Shown one piece after another: positions 1 to 9,206 of a stretch of 64,000 nucleotides of DNA (its first letter is position 1; each line of letters starts with the position of its first letter). A program made the translations under genes and the position numbers. The notes under the pieces are model-generated. The model did not search any database. It saw nothing but the letters and a program-made list of their open reading frames with translations, and was not told the origin of the DNA. Origin of the DNA: Streptomyces minutiscleroticus (GTDB lineage Bacteria > Actinomycetota > Actinomycetes > Streptomycetales > Streptomycetaceae); contig NZ_BMVU01000005.1 in assembly GCF_014650875.1 (NCBI RefSeq), forward strand, positions 124,001 to 188,000, in the 5' to 3' direction.

Positions 1-1019
1 GTCTGGAGGACCAGCACCTGGGGGCGCTGCTCGCGTGGATCGACCCGCCCGGGGGCGAGTCGGGCGCCGAGGCGGCGCACCGGGCGGAGCGGGCGCGGGA
101 CGAGCGGGGACAGCTGCTGTGGCCGCCCGCCGGACCGGCCACCGACCCGGCGTTCGACAACAAGCTGCTGGCGCCCGCCATCGAGCGCTACGACCGCGCG
201 CGGACGGCGCTCGCCGCCGCCGAGGACGGCGTCGAGGCCGACGACCGGTCCGGCGAGGTGACCGCCGCCGAGCGGCGCATCCGGGACCTGGTCGAGGGTT
301 GTACGCGCCCCACCTGGGACGCGGTGTGGCGGAGCCTGGACCTGCTGCGCGCGCTGCCCGAGGGCGCGCACGTGGAGGACCGCTGGACCCGGGACCGCTG
401 GTCGTTCACCGGGCACCGGGACCGCGTGCTCGCAGGGGAGCCGCCGCAGCCGCGCCGCGACGACGCGGTCACGGCCGCCGGCAAGCTGGCCACGCGCGAG
501 CGCGAGCAGGCCCGCCTGGACGCCCAGGAGGCGCTCGACGACCCGCTGGTCATGGCCGGGCGGCGGCTCGCGGGGGAGGCGTTCGCGGGCGAGGTCACGG
601 ACGTCGTGATGGCGTACGGCGAGGGCAGGCGGCCGAGTCCGCGCCCGCTGGTGACGGTGCGCACCGACGACCGCCCGCACCTGGACGAGCGCGTGAAGGT
701 GTACCGGTCGCTGGGCGGCAAGCCGCAGGCCGCCGAGTTCGTCCGGTACGAGGACGGCGAGGCGGGCGACGGGACCGGCGGGGGCGGGGCGCTGGTGGTG
801 CTGCGCGTCGTCGACAAGATGGGCCGCGGCAAGGAGCCGGAGGAGGGGTCCGTGCCCGAGAAGGGCGACCGCGTCTGCTTCACGCTCTTCGAGCACGAGC
901 AGCGGGGCGGCGCGAAGCTGCCCGACCCCGAGCGGACGCCCTGGACGCACGGCGGACCGCCCGTCGCGGCGGAGGGCCCGCCGGCGGCCGACCCGGTGAC
1001 CGAGGAGGACCTGCTGTGA
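1..1019 (+). CDS. Conserved hypothetical protein, 5' truncated by window start
   Basis: The reading frame is open from the first bases of the window to the TGA at 1017-1019, so the N-terminus lies outside. The visible 338 residues are acidic and charged, with no signal peptide or membrane segment and no motif I recognise; a glycine-rich linker lies near residue 260. The stop codon overlaps the GTG start of the next gene (GTGA), so the two are translationally coupled. Pairing with a nucleic-acid-type ATPase suggests a partner role in nucleic-acid handling, but that is inference from position only. The GTG at 258 could be read as a start, but the frame upstream is coding-like and continuous. 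Confidence 0.75.
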   Translation, partial: LEDQHLGALLAWIDPPGGESGAEAAHRAERARDERGQLLWPPAGPATDPAFDNKLLAPAIERYDRARTALAAAEDGVEADDRSGEVTAAERRIRDLVEGCTRPTWDAVWRSLDLLRALPEGAHVEDRWTRDRWSFTGHRDRVLAGEPPQPRRDDAVTAAGKLATREREQARLDAQEALDDPLVMAGRRLAGEAFAGEVTDVVMAYGEGRRPSPRPLVTVRTDDRPHLDERVKVYRSLGGKPQAAEFVRYEDGEAGDGTGGGGALVVLRVVDKMGRGKEPEEGSVPEKGDRVCFTLFEHEQRGGAKLPDPERTPWTHGGPPVAAEGPPAADPVTEEDLL

Positions 1020-2392
1020 CCATCCGCTCCGCTCCCGAGGCCGGCCGGGGCGCGGCCGCGCGGCCCGCCTTCGACCCGGGGGCCGAGGCCGGCCGGGCCA
1101 CCGACGCGATCCTGCGGGACACGCTGCACGGCGCCCACCGCGGCGTCGTCGTGGACTCGCCTCCCGGCGCCGGCAAGTCCACGCTCGTGGTGCGCGCCGC
1201 CCTCGAACTGGCCGCCGCTGGGCGCCCCCTGATGGTCGTCGCGCAGACCAACGCCCAGGTGGACGACCTGGTGGTCCGGCTCGCCGAGAAGGAGCCCGGG
1301 CTGCCCGTCGGGCGTCTGCACAGCAGCGACGCCGACCCCTACGACAAGGCGCTCGACGCGCTGCCGAACGTGCGCAAGTCCGCCAAGGCGGGCGACCTCG
1401 CCGGGCTCGACGTGGTCATCTCGACGGCCGCCAAGTGGGCGCACGTCAAGAACGTCGAACCGTGGCGGCACGCGATCGTCGACGAGGCGTACCAGATGCG
1501 CTCGGACGCGCTCCTCGCGGTGGCCGGGCTGTTCGAGCGGGCGCTGTTCGTGGGCGACCCGGGCCAGCTGGACCCGTTCTCGATCGTGGGTTCGGAGCAG
1601 TGGGCGGGCCTGTCGTACGATCCGTCGGCCTCGGCGGTGTCGACGCTGCTCGCGCACAACCCCGAGCTGCCGCAGCACCGCCTGCCGGTGTCCTGGCGGC
1701 TGCCCGCCTCGGCGGCCCCGCTGGTGTCGGCCGCCTTCTACCCGTACACGCCCTTCCGCAGCGGCACGGACCACGGCGACCGCCGGCTGGCCTTCGCCGT
1801 CCCCTCGGACGGGTCGGGCCCCGACCGGGTCGTCGACGAGGCGGCCGCGTCGGGCTGGGGACTGCTGCAGCTGCCGGCCCGGCACACCCCGCGCACGGAC
1901 CCGGAGGCGGTCCGGGCCGTCGCCCAGGTCGTACGCCGCCTCCTGGACCGCGGCGGGGCGGCCGTCTCGGAGCGCTCGCCGGACCCGGTGCCGCTGACCG
2001 CCGGCCGGATCGCCGTCGGCACGGCGCACCGCGACCAGGCGGCGGCGGTGCGCGCCGCGCTCGCCGAGCTGGGCGTCGCTGACGTGACGGTGGACACGGC
2101 GAACCGGCTGCAGGGCCGGGAGTACGACGTGACGGTCGTGCTGCACCCGCTGTCGGGCCGCCCGGACGCCACCGCGTTCCACCTGGAGACCGGCCGGCTG
2201 TGCGTGCTGGCCTCCCGGCACCGGCACGCCTGCATCGTGGTGTGCCGCGAGGGCGTCGAGGCCCTGCTAGACGACCACCCGTCCACGGAACCGGTCCAGC
2301 TCGGCGTCACCGTGAAGTTCCCCGACGGCTGGGAGGCGAACCACGCGGTCCTCTCGCACCTGGCGGAGCACCGGGTCACCTGGCGGCCGTGA
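1016..2392 (+). CDS. AAA/SF1 helicase-like ATPase
   Basis: A 458-residue protein with superfamily-1-like ATPase features. The Walker A motif PPGAGKS is at residues 49-55, a Walker B-like DEAYQ at 156-160, a GDPGQLDP motif III-like loop at 180-187, and a C-terminal QGREYDVTVV segment near 365, which resembles the late motifs of UvrD/Dna2-type helicases. It probably couples ATP hydrolysis to movement on or remodelling of DNA or RNA; the substrate is unknown. The GTG start at 1016 overlaps the preceding stop codon, and the upstream 980 bases of this frame are shadow sequence of the preceding gene. It is the last gene of a two-gene operon. Confidence 0.8.
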   Translation: MTIRSAPEAGRGAAARPAFDPGAEAGRATDAILRDTLHGAHRGVVVDSPPGAGKSTLVVRAALELAAAGRPLMVVAQTNAQVDDLVVRLAEKEPGLPVGRLHSSDADPYDKALDALPNVRKSAKAGDLAGLDVVISTAAKWAHVKNVEPWRHAIVDEAYQMRSDALLAVAGLFERALFVGDPGQLDPFSIVGSEQWAGLSYDPSASAVSTLLAHNPELPQHRLPVSWRLPASAAPLVSAAFYPYTPFRSGTDHGDRRLAFAVPSDGSGPDRVVDEAAASGWGLLQLPARHTPRTDPEAVRAVAQVVRRLLDRGGAAVSERSPDPVPLTAGRIAVGTAHRDQAAAVRAALAELGVADVTVDTANRLQGREYDVTVVLHPLSGRPDATAFHLETGRLCVLASRHRHACIVVCREGVEALLDDHPSTEPVQLGVTVKFPDGWEANHAVLSHLAEHRVTWRP

Positions 2393-2515
2393 TCCGGAGA
2401 GACGGAGGAGCCGGGCGGCCGTGGTCCGGAGGGGCGGAGGAGCCGGGCGGCCGTGGTCCGGAGGGGCGGAGGAAGCGGGCGGCGGCCGTGGTCCGGAGGG
2501 GCCCTCCCCGTCCCG
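2382..2515. repeat. Tandem 32-bp GC-rich repeat downstream of the ATPase gene
   Basis: Four imperfect copies of a unit beginning GGCGGCCGTGGTCCGGAGG start at about 2382, 2414, 2446 and 2481. The first copy includes the stop codon of the ATPase gene. The spacing is 32, 32 and 35 bases. No protein-coding signal is evident in any frame. It is probably a slippage-prone intergenic minisatellite. Confidence 0.75.
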
Positions 2516-2646
2516 GGAGAGAGGGCCCGCGCGGATCGCGCCGATGGCCCGGACCGGGGCCCGAGGCCCTCTTGCGCCACCGAGGGACAATGGACGACGG
2601 CCCGCTCGCGAGGCGGAGCCGTCGTACCGTACGAGGAGGACATGTC

Positions 2647-3012
2647 ATGGCGGAGCACACGCCGCGTCGCAACGAACCGCGGCTTCGCCCCGCGCCCCTG
2701 CTGTTCGAGCCGGCGGAGGCCGCCGCCGACCCGGAGCACTTCTTCGACCTGGAGTCGATCGACGACCCGAGGGCCCTGCTGGCCCGCGCCACCGAGCTGA
2801 CCCACGCGTTCCGCGCGGCGACCGACCGCGCCGTGGAGTTCCAGGCGATCGCCGCCGCGCAGCTCGCCGACCCGCGCCGCTTCGACCGGCTGACGCCCGC
2901 CGCGATCGCGGAGCGCGCGGAGTGGACCGAGGACTACGCGAAGAAGATGGTCGAGTTCGGCCGCGACCTGATGCGCGGCACCGAGGGCCCGGGCCGCGCC
3001 GACCGGCTCTAG
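2647..3012 (+). CDS. Small conserved hypothetical protein
   Basis: A 121-residue acidic, alpha-helical-looking cytosolic protein with no membrane segment. The ATG at 2647 is preceded by a GAGGAGGA ribosome-binding site about 6 bases upstream, which decides the start. The central part (residues 35-110) is rich in Ala, Arg and Glu and looks like a helical bundle. I recognise no catalytic motif. It stands alone between the repeat tract and the next gene. Confidence 0.7.
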   Translation: MAEHTPRRNEPRLRPAPLLFEPAEAAADPEHFFDLESIDDPRALLARATELTHAFRAATDRAVEFQAIAAAQLADPRRFDRLTPAAIAERAEWTEDYAKKMVEFGRDLMRGTEGPGRADRL

Positions 3013-3105
3013 GCCCACCGGGCCCAGCGGGCTCGCCGGGTCCACCCGGCCGGCCGTGCCGAGGGCTTCGCGCCGTGCGGCCCTCCGCTCCCGGCCCGCC
3101 CGGTC

Positions 3106-3117
3106 TGGCATATGCCA
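3106..3117. promoter_or_regulatory. 12-bp palindrome TGGCATATGCCA (copy 1)
   Basis: A perfect palindrome lies 90 bases upstream of the primase-like gene. The same 12 bases, with the same preceding TC, occur at 17201-17212 ahead of the IclR regulator gene. Repetition of a perfect AT-centred 12-mer in very GC-rich DNA suggests an operator. The binding protein is unknown. Confidence 0.45.
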
Positions 3118-3207
3118 AGTGGGCAAGATACCTGACACGACGTTCCTGTGTCCCGATTTCCCGCAACTCTGGGGAACCGTTCGCTCACCACCGGTAGACA
3201 TGGACCC

Positions 3208-3939
3208 ATGAGCAGCACACGGAACCCGGCAAGCACTGTCTCCCAAGTCCCCGGAGAGCCGTTTCCGCACCGGTACGACGTCTCGGACGTCACCCGCGAG
3301 GGTGCCGCCTGGCTCGCCTCCGCAGGAACGTATCCGCGCAGCACGCTCTCCCTCTGGGCCGATCACCCGTCCGCCCCCGTCGTCCTCCCCTGCGGCTCCG
3401 CGTTCGACGTGGTGAGCGCTCCCGCGATCTTCGGCCGCCGGATGCTCGACCGGCTGTGGAACGAGGGCCCGGGCTCGGGCCCGGTCGCCACCCACCGCGG
3501 GCGCATGCTCCTGTTCGCCGCCCCCGGCACCGCCGGGCGGCTGCCGTCCCTGCTGGCGTGGGAGGAGTGGGGCGCCGGCACGGGCGAGGGCCGCAGCCGC
3601 ACCGTCCCGCCGCTCCTGTGCCACGGCACCGGCGACGCGGTCACGGTCCCCGCCCTGCACGCCGACCGCCTCCCGAGCCCGGCGGCGGCGCGCCCGGGCC
3701 CCGCGGCGGGCGCCCCCGCGGACTCCGCCTCCGCCCCCGTCGGCCCCTCGGCCGTCCGGCCGGAGTCCCGCTGGCTGGTCGCCCCGGACACCCGGCACCC
3801 CTGGCTCCCCGGTCCCGAGATCCTGCTGTGGGCGGCCGTCCGCGCGGCGCGCTCGACGGCCTCCGCGGCGGCGCGGATATCGATTTCTCGTCCCGCCGAT
3901 CAGGGTGCTAAGGTCTACGACGTCAGCAGGCGCCGCTAG
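3208..3939 (+). CDS. Primase/polymerase-like (Prim-Pol) domain protein
   Basis: A 243-residue protein. The region around residues 50-75 (LPCGSAFDVVS) resembles the small Streptomyces proteins annotated as bifunctional DNA primase/polymerase N-terminal domain. I cannot identify a full acidic metal-binding triad, so enzymatic activity is uncertain. The middle (residues 150-190) is a low-complexity Pro/Ala/Ser linker. The ATG at 3208 is the first sensible start after the upstream palindrome. Its stop codon (3937-3939) lies inside the tRNA-Lys gene that begins at 3930, so the last codons are shared with tRNA acceptor-stem DNA. Confidence 0.6.
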   Translation: MSSTRNPASTVSQVPGEPFPHRYDVSDVTREGAAWLASAGTYPRSTLSLWADHPSAPVVLPCGSAFDVVSAPAIFGRRMLDRLWNEGPGSGPVATHRGRMLLFAAPGTAGRLPSLLAWEEWGAGTGEGRSRTVPPLLCHGTGDAVTVPALHADRLPSPAAARPGPAAGAPADSASAPVGPSAVRPESRWLVAPDTRHPWLPGPEILLWAAVRAARSTASAAARISISRPADQGAKVYDVSRRR

Positions 3940-4003
3940 CTCAGTTGGTTAGAGCAGCTGACTCTTAATCAGCGGGTCCGGGGTTCGAGTCCCTGGCGGC
4001 GCA
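3930..4003 (+). tRNA. tRNA-Lys (CTT), copy 1
   Basis: A 74-base cloverleaf with acceptor stem GCGCCGC/GCGGCGC, anticodon loop CTCTTAA giving anticodon CTT (lysine AAG codons), the TTCGAGT T-loop and discriminator A. CCA is not encoded. It is identical to the copies at 18289 and 22754 over the whole gene. It overlaps the end of the Prim-Pol-like gene by 10 bases and is followed by a hairpin terminator. Confidence 0.97.
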
Positions 4004-4013
4004 CAGACGGTGG

Positions 4014-4041
4014 GAAGCCCCTCGCGAGAGCGAGGGGCTTC
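4014..4041. terminator. Terminator of tRNA-Lys copy 1
   Basis: A perfect 11-bp stem GAAGCCCCTCG / CGAGGGGCTTC encloses a 6-base loop, 10 bases after the tRNA. It has no strong U-tract, as usual in Streptomyces. It sits between the tRNA and the convergent metalloprotease gene and may serve both. Confidence 0.8.
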
Positions 4042-4263
4042 CTGCGTGCCGGGGCCCTGCGGCCCCCGTACGACCGGCCGGGGCGGGACCGCGCACGCAC
4101 CCGCCCGGGGCCGGCCCTCCCGTCCGGCGCCTCGCCCGTCCGGCTCCCGGTGCCCGCCCGCTCCGCGCCGGCCGCCCGTCCGGCTCCCTGCCCGTCCGAC
4201 GCCCGGCCGCTCGGGCACCCGTCCGGCTCCCGGCGCCCGTCCGCCGGGCACCCGGCACCCGCC

Positions 4264-5601
4264 TCAGCCCTCGGTCGAGATCTTCACCGTCCAGGCCCCG
4301 GAGGCCGTCCGGTCCTCCACCTCCACGCGCACGTTCCCGCCCGGCACGGTGAAGCTCTCCCCGACGCCCACCGGCGCGTCCGCGAGGGGCGGGTACACCG
4401 ACTCGTTCCAGCAGCCCTCGGTGTCCGGGTGGGCGTCGAGCACCTCGATCGGGCCGCCGCCGGACGCGGTCCCGGTGCGCACCCGGTAGACGAGCACGCC
4501 CTGGGCGCAGGCCGCCGCGTCGTTCCCGACCGGCACCCGCGCCTCCAGCGCGATCGCACCGGCCGGCCCCGTGCGCACCACCGCCAGCTTGGTCCCGCGG
4601 CCGGCGCCGAAAACCTGCGCGCCCGCTCCGGGGAACCCCTCGCCGGCGGGGGCCCACGAGCCGGCGGACCAGGCCCCGGCGGCGCCGGCCCGCGCGGGCA
4701 CCGCCCCCAGCGGCTCCAGGGTCAGCCGGGTGTCCCCCGGCCCGGTCACGCAGACCACCTGGCGCGGTTCCAGCCAGCCCAGCCTCCACTTGTGCCAGCC
4801 GAAGAGGTCCGGGGCCAGTCCGAACTGGCTGCCCATGAGGTCCCAGTCGCCGACGTGCGTGTCCCAGTCGCCCTTGCCGTCCTCGGGCCGGTGGTAGAGG
4901 TCCGGCAGGTCGAAGACGTGCCCGGTCTCGTGGGCCAGCACCAGCCGGTCGGGCGGGTGCTTCTCGAAGACCGTGACGACGCGGCGGATCTTCCTGCCGT
5001 CGGCCCTCAGCGGGGTGTCCAGGTTCACGACCTTGGTCGCGTCCGAGTCGACGCCCGGCGCGTCCGGGTCGGCGACGAAGTACACGACGTCGTAGCGCGA
5101 GAAGTCGACCCGCGCGTCGGCGGCGGCGAGCGCGTCGCGCAGGTACGCCGAGCGCCGCTCCGGGCTCCAGTCGCGCCGTATGGCGTACGCGGTCGAGGCG
5201 CGCGGCATGCCGACCCACCTGCCCAGCGGGTGCGGGCGCAGCGTGAACCTGCCGTACGAGGCGCGCTCGAAGTACTGGCTGGTCACGGGGAAGTGGTCGG
5301 CGGCCAGCTCGGCGGGCGTGGCCATCGGCACGGAGTCGGGGAAGGACAGGAAGACCATCACGGCGTCCAGCGCGCGGGTCGGGCGCGGATAGGCCGCGTT
5401 CCAGGTGTCCACGCCCTCGGAGTGGTGGGCGCCGGTCCGCTCCAGGGCACAGGCGCGCGCCAGGGGAACCGCCACCGCGGGGCCCGTGACCAGGGAGGTC
5501 GCGACGAACGCCGTCATCGAGGTGAACGCCGCCGCGGGACCCAGCCACCGGGGCCGCGTCCCGTCCCTGGTCGGCCCCTTGCGGGGGAGCGGACGCGGCA
5601 C
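4264..5601 (-). CDS. Secreted M6-family-like metalloprotease
   Basis: A 445-residue exported protein. The N-terminus has basic residues followed by a hydrophobic stretch (about 22-48) consistent with a signal peptide. The zinc protease motif HETGH is at residues 224-228, followed by D231 and D234 (VFDLPDLY), as in immune-inhibitor-A/M6-type metalloproteases. The second half (about 300-445) looks like beta-sandwich material with a Cys pair. It probably degrades extracellular protein. It is divergent from the cyclic-di-GMP gene across a 364-base region and convergent with tRNA-Lys copy 1. Confidence 0.82.
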   Translation of the reverse strand: MPRPLPRKGPTRDGTRPRWLGPAAAFTSMTAFVATSLVTGPAVAVPLARACALERTGAHHSEGVDTWNAAYPRPTRALDAVMVFLSFPDSVPMATPAELAADHFPVTSQYFERASYGRFTLRPHPLGRWVGMPRASTAYAIRRDWSPERRSAYLRDALAAADARVDFSRYDVVYFVADPDAPGVDSDATKVVNLDTPLRADGRKIRRVVTVFEKHPPDRLVLAHETGHVFDLPDLYHRPEDGKGDWDTHVGDWDLMGSQFGLAPDLFGWHKWRLGWLEPRQVVCVTGPGDTRLTLEPLGAVPARAGAAGAWSAGSWAPAGEGFPGAGAQVFGAGRGTKLAVVRTGPAGAIALEARVPVGNDAAACAQGVLVYRVRTGTASGGGPIEVLDAHPDTEGCWNESVYPPLADAPVGVGESFTVPGGNVRVEVEDRTASGAWTVKISTEG

Positions 5602-5965
5602 GTCGACCTCCGGATGCGGAATTCAGGACACCGCACCCAGCCTGTGATGGTTGGCTGGTCTATGCCTTGTTTGTCTGCACCGAAAGAGTGAGAACGGTCA
5701 TACACGTAGGCATCGCGCGACACCCCGACCACTCACGGAACGTCACAATCGATCGGCAGACGAAGGAACCCGCCCAGGTGTGGGCAGAAACGATCTGCCG
5801 GATGCCCCGGCCGCCAGGGAACGGCGGCCGGCGGCTGGAAGGCCAGGAGGCCAGCCTCTATGATCGGCACACTTTCCTGCACGAATCACGGCCAGAACGG
5901 CCACCACCCCGGCCGGCCCTCCGACGAGACCTGTACGACGAACGAGTGCACTGCGGGAGCGAACG
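5602..5965. promoter_or_regulatory. Divergent promoter region with candidate BldD site
   Basis: A 364-base non-coding region between the divergent metalloprotease and cdgA-like genes. At 5687-5701 it contains AGTGA, six bases, then TCAT, close to the BldD consensus (AGTGA...TCACC with variable spacing). BldD is known to repress cdgA in S. coelicolor. Further ACTCAC and GTCAC half-site-like words lie at about 5731-5745. No credible ORF was seen. Confidence 0.5.
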
Positions 5966-7909
5966 GTGAGCGGAACGTCCGATGGGCCGACGCCCGCGGC
6001 GGATCTCGTCCGGCCGACCGTGACGGACAGTAACGACAGGGCCTCTGCCGCCCCCGGGTTCCCGGACCGCTCCGGGCCCTCCCTCGGGGCCTCCTCCGGG
6101 GTGGCCGGGTCCTGCCCGGGGACGGACGCGGGCCCGGTCGGCGCCACGGGCGCCCCCGGCGGCACGGGCCTCCCCTCGGACGCCCCGGGGTCCGCCTACC
6201 GCACGGCCTTCGCCGCGGCACCGCTGGCGATGGCGGTCGTCGACCGCGACGGGCTGGTGGTCGCCGCCAACGACAGCATGGCCGCGCTGCTCGGCGCGGG
6301 CCCGGACGGTGTCGTCGGGCAGGTCGCCGCCGACCTGGTGGACCTGGCCTCCGACGCCCGCACCTGGCACGCGTACCGCGAGGTCCTGCGCGGCCGGCAG
6401 GCGCAGCTGCGCTGCACGCGCCGCCTCAAGCACCCCGACGGGCACTCCCTGTGGGCCCAGGTGACCGTCGGCCCGCTCCCCCCGGACGAGAACGCCGTCC
6501 TGCTCTCCGTGGCCGACGTCAGCGCGCGCCGGGAGCTCCAGGCGCGCCTGCGCCATCTGCGGATGCACGACCCCGTGACCCGGCTGCCCAACCGCACGCT
6601 GTTCTTCGAGCGCCTCGCGGCCGCCCTGGAGGCGGAGGCGTACGAGGAGGCCGGCACCGGCCGCATCGGCCTGTGCTACCTCGACCTGGACGGCTTCAAG
6701 GCGGTCAACGACACCCTCGGGCACCGCGTCGGCGACAAGCTGCTCGCGGCCGTCGCCGAGCGCCTGACCCGCTGCGCGGACGAGGCGGGCCGCTCCAGAG
6801 CGGCCACGCCGCTGGTGGCCCGGCTGGGCGGCGACGAGTTCGCGCTGCTCGTGGAGGACTCCACCGGTACGGAGCAGCTGGCGGATCTCGCCGAGTCGGT
6901 CCTCGCGGCGCTGCAGACGCCCTTCGACATCGCCGGGCAGCCGCTGTCGGTCTCGGCGTCGATCGGAGTGGTGGAGCGCCGTACCGCCGGGACCACGGCG
7001 ACCGGTCTGATGCAGGACGCCGACACGACGCTGTACTGGGCGAAGGCGGACGGCAGGGCCCGCTGGACGCTCTTCGACCCCGAGCGCAACGCCCACCGCA
7101 TGACCCGGCAGGCGCTCTCGCGCACCCTGCGGTCCGCCGTGGAGCGGGGCGAGTTCGCCCTGGAGTACCAGCCGCTGGTCGGCATGGAGGACGGCCAGGT
7201 GCGCGGGGTCGAGGCGCTGGTGCGCTGGCACCACCCGCAGTTCGGCACGCTGGCGCCGAATCGGTTCATCGCACTGGCCGAGGAGGACGGCTCGATCGTG
7301 CAGCTGGGCCGCTGGGTGCTGGCCACCGCCTGCCGGCAGGCACGCCGCTGGCACCTGGAGCACCCCGGCGTGCCGCCGCTCTTCGTCAGCGTGAACGTGG
7401 CGGTGCGCCAGCTGTGGGACTCCGACCTGGTCGCGGACGTGGCCGCGGTCCTCGCCGAGACCGGGCTGCCGCCGCACCTGCTCCAGCTGGAACTCACGGA
7501 GTCCGCGGTGATGGGCTCGGCGGGCCGGCCGCTGCAGGTGCTCCAGGCGCTCAGCGACATGGGCGTGCACATCGCCATCGACGACTTCGGGACCGGCTAC
7601 TCCAACCTGGCCTATCTGAGCCGGCTGCCGGTGAAGGTGCTGAAGCTGGACGGGGCGTTCGTGCGCGGCTTCCCGTACGAGGACACGGGCGGGCCGGCCG
7701 GCCCCGCCGACGAGGTGATCGTCGAGGCGCTGGTCAAGCTCGCCCACCGGCTCGGCATCACCGTGACCGCCGAGTGCGTGGAGACCACCGGCCAGGCCGC
7801 CCGGCTGCGCCGCATCGGCTGCGACACCGGCCAGGGGTGGCTGTACTCGCGGCCGGTGACGCCGGATCGTATCTCCGCGCTGCTCGCGGCGGGCTGCCCG
7901 CAGCCCTGA
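5966..7909 (+). CDS. cdgA: PAS-GGDEF-EAL cyclic-di-GMP turnover protein (CdgA-like)
   Basis: A 647-residue cytosolic protein. A 70-residue Gly/Pro/Ala-rich N-terminal tail is followed by a PAS domain (about 75-190), a GGDEF domain with an intact GGDEF motif at 288-292 and no obvious RxxD inhibitory site just before it, and an EAL domain (EAL at 416-418, ELTES near 512, DDFGTGYSN near 539). It should make and/or hydrolyse c-di-GMP, which in Streptomyces controls development through BldD. The GTG at 5966 is the only sensible start. The cdgA name rests on architecture and recalled gene neighbourhood; RmdA is an alternative of similar layout. Confidence 0.85.
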   Translation: MSGTSDGPTPAADLVRPTVTDSNDRASAAPGFPDRSGPSLGASSGVAGSCPGTDAGPVGATGAPGGTGLPSDAPGSAYRTAFAAAPLAMAVVDRDGLVVAANDSMAALLGAGPDGVVGQVAADLVDLASDARTWHAYREVLRGRQAQLRCTRRLKHPDGHSLWAQVTVGPLPPDENAVLLSVADVSARRELQARLRHLRMHDPVTRLPNRTLFFERLAAALEAEAYEEAGTGRIGLCYLDLDGFKAVNDTLGHRVGDKLLAAVAERLTRCADEAGRSRAATPLVARLGGDEFALLVEDSTGTEQLADLAESVLAALQTPFDIAGQPLSVSASIGVVERRTAGTTATGLMQDADTTLYWAKADGRARWTLFDPERNAHRMTRQALSRTLRSAVERGEFALEYQPLVGMEDGQVRGVEALVRWHHPQFGTLAPNRFIALAEEDGSIVQLGRWVLATACRQARRWHLEHPGVPPLFVSVNVAVRQLWDSDLVADVAAVLAETGLPPHLLQLELTESAVMGSAGRPLQVLQALSDMGVHIAIDDFGTGYSNLAYLSRLPVKVLKLDGAFVRGFPYEDTGGPAGPADEVIVEALVKLAHRLGITVTAECVETTGQAARLRRIGCDTGQGWLYSRPVTPDRISALLAAGCPQP

Positions 7910-7928
7910 GCCCGCCCGCGCCTCAGCC

Positions 7929-9032
<1,104 letters not shown>

Positions 9033-9097
9033 GGGGGCCTCCTGCTTCGTACGTCGTGGGGTTCCGTCGTACGAACAGGAGGCGGTCTCCGCTTATT

Positions 9098-9187
9098 CCC
9101 CGCGGTGTCCGGGCCGTCGCCCCCGCGGTGTCCGGGCCGTCGCCCCCGCGGTGTCCGGGCCGTCGCCCCCGCGGTGTCCGGGGCCGT
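9098..9187. repeat. Four tandem copies of a 23-bp unit
   Basis: GCGGTGTCCGGGCCGTCG recurs at 9102, 9125, 9148 and 9171 with exact 23-base spacing; the last copy is slightly diverged. It lies between the oxidoreductase start and the end of the racemase-like gene, so it is upstream of the former on the minus strand. No hairpin or ORF explains it. Confidence 0.85.
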
Positions 9188-9206
9188 TCCGCACGGGCGC
9201 CCGTGG

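Noticed and set aside
1738..3798. Long minus-strand frame opposite the ATPase and hypothetical genes
   Set aside because: It crosses three plus-strand genes with good ribosome-binding sites and has no recognisable motif.
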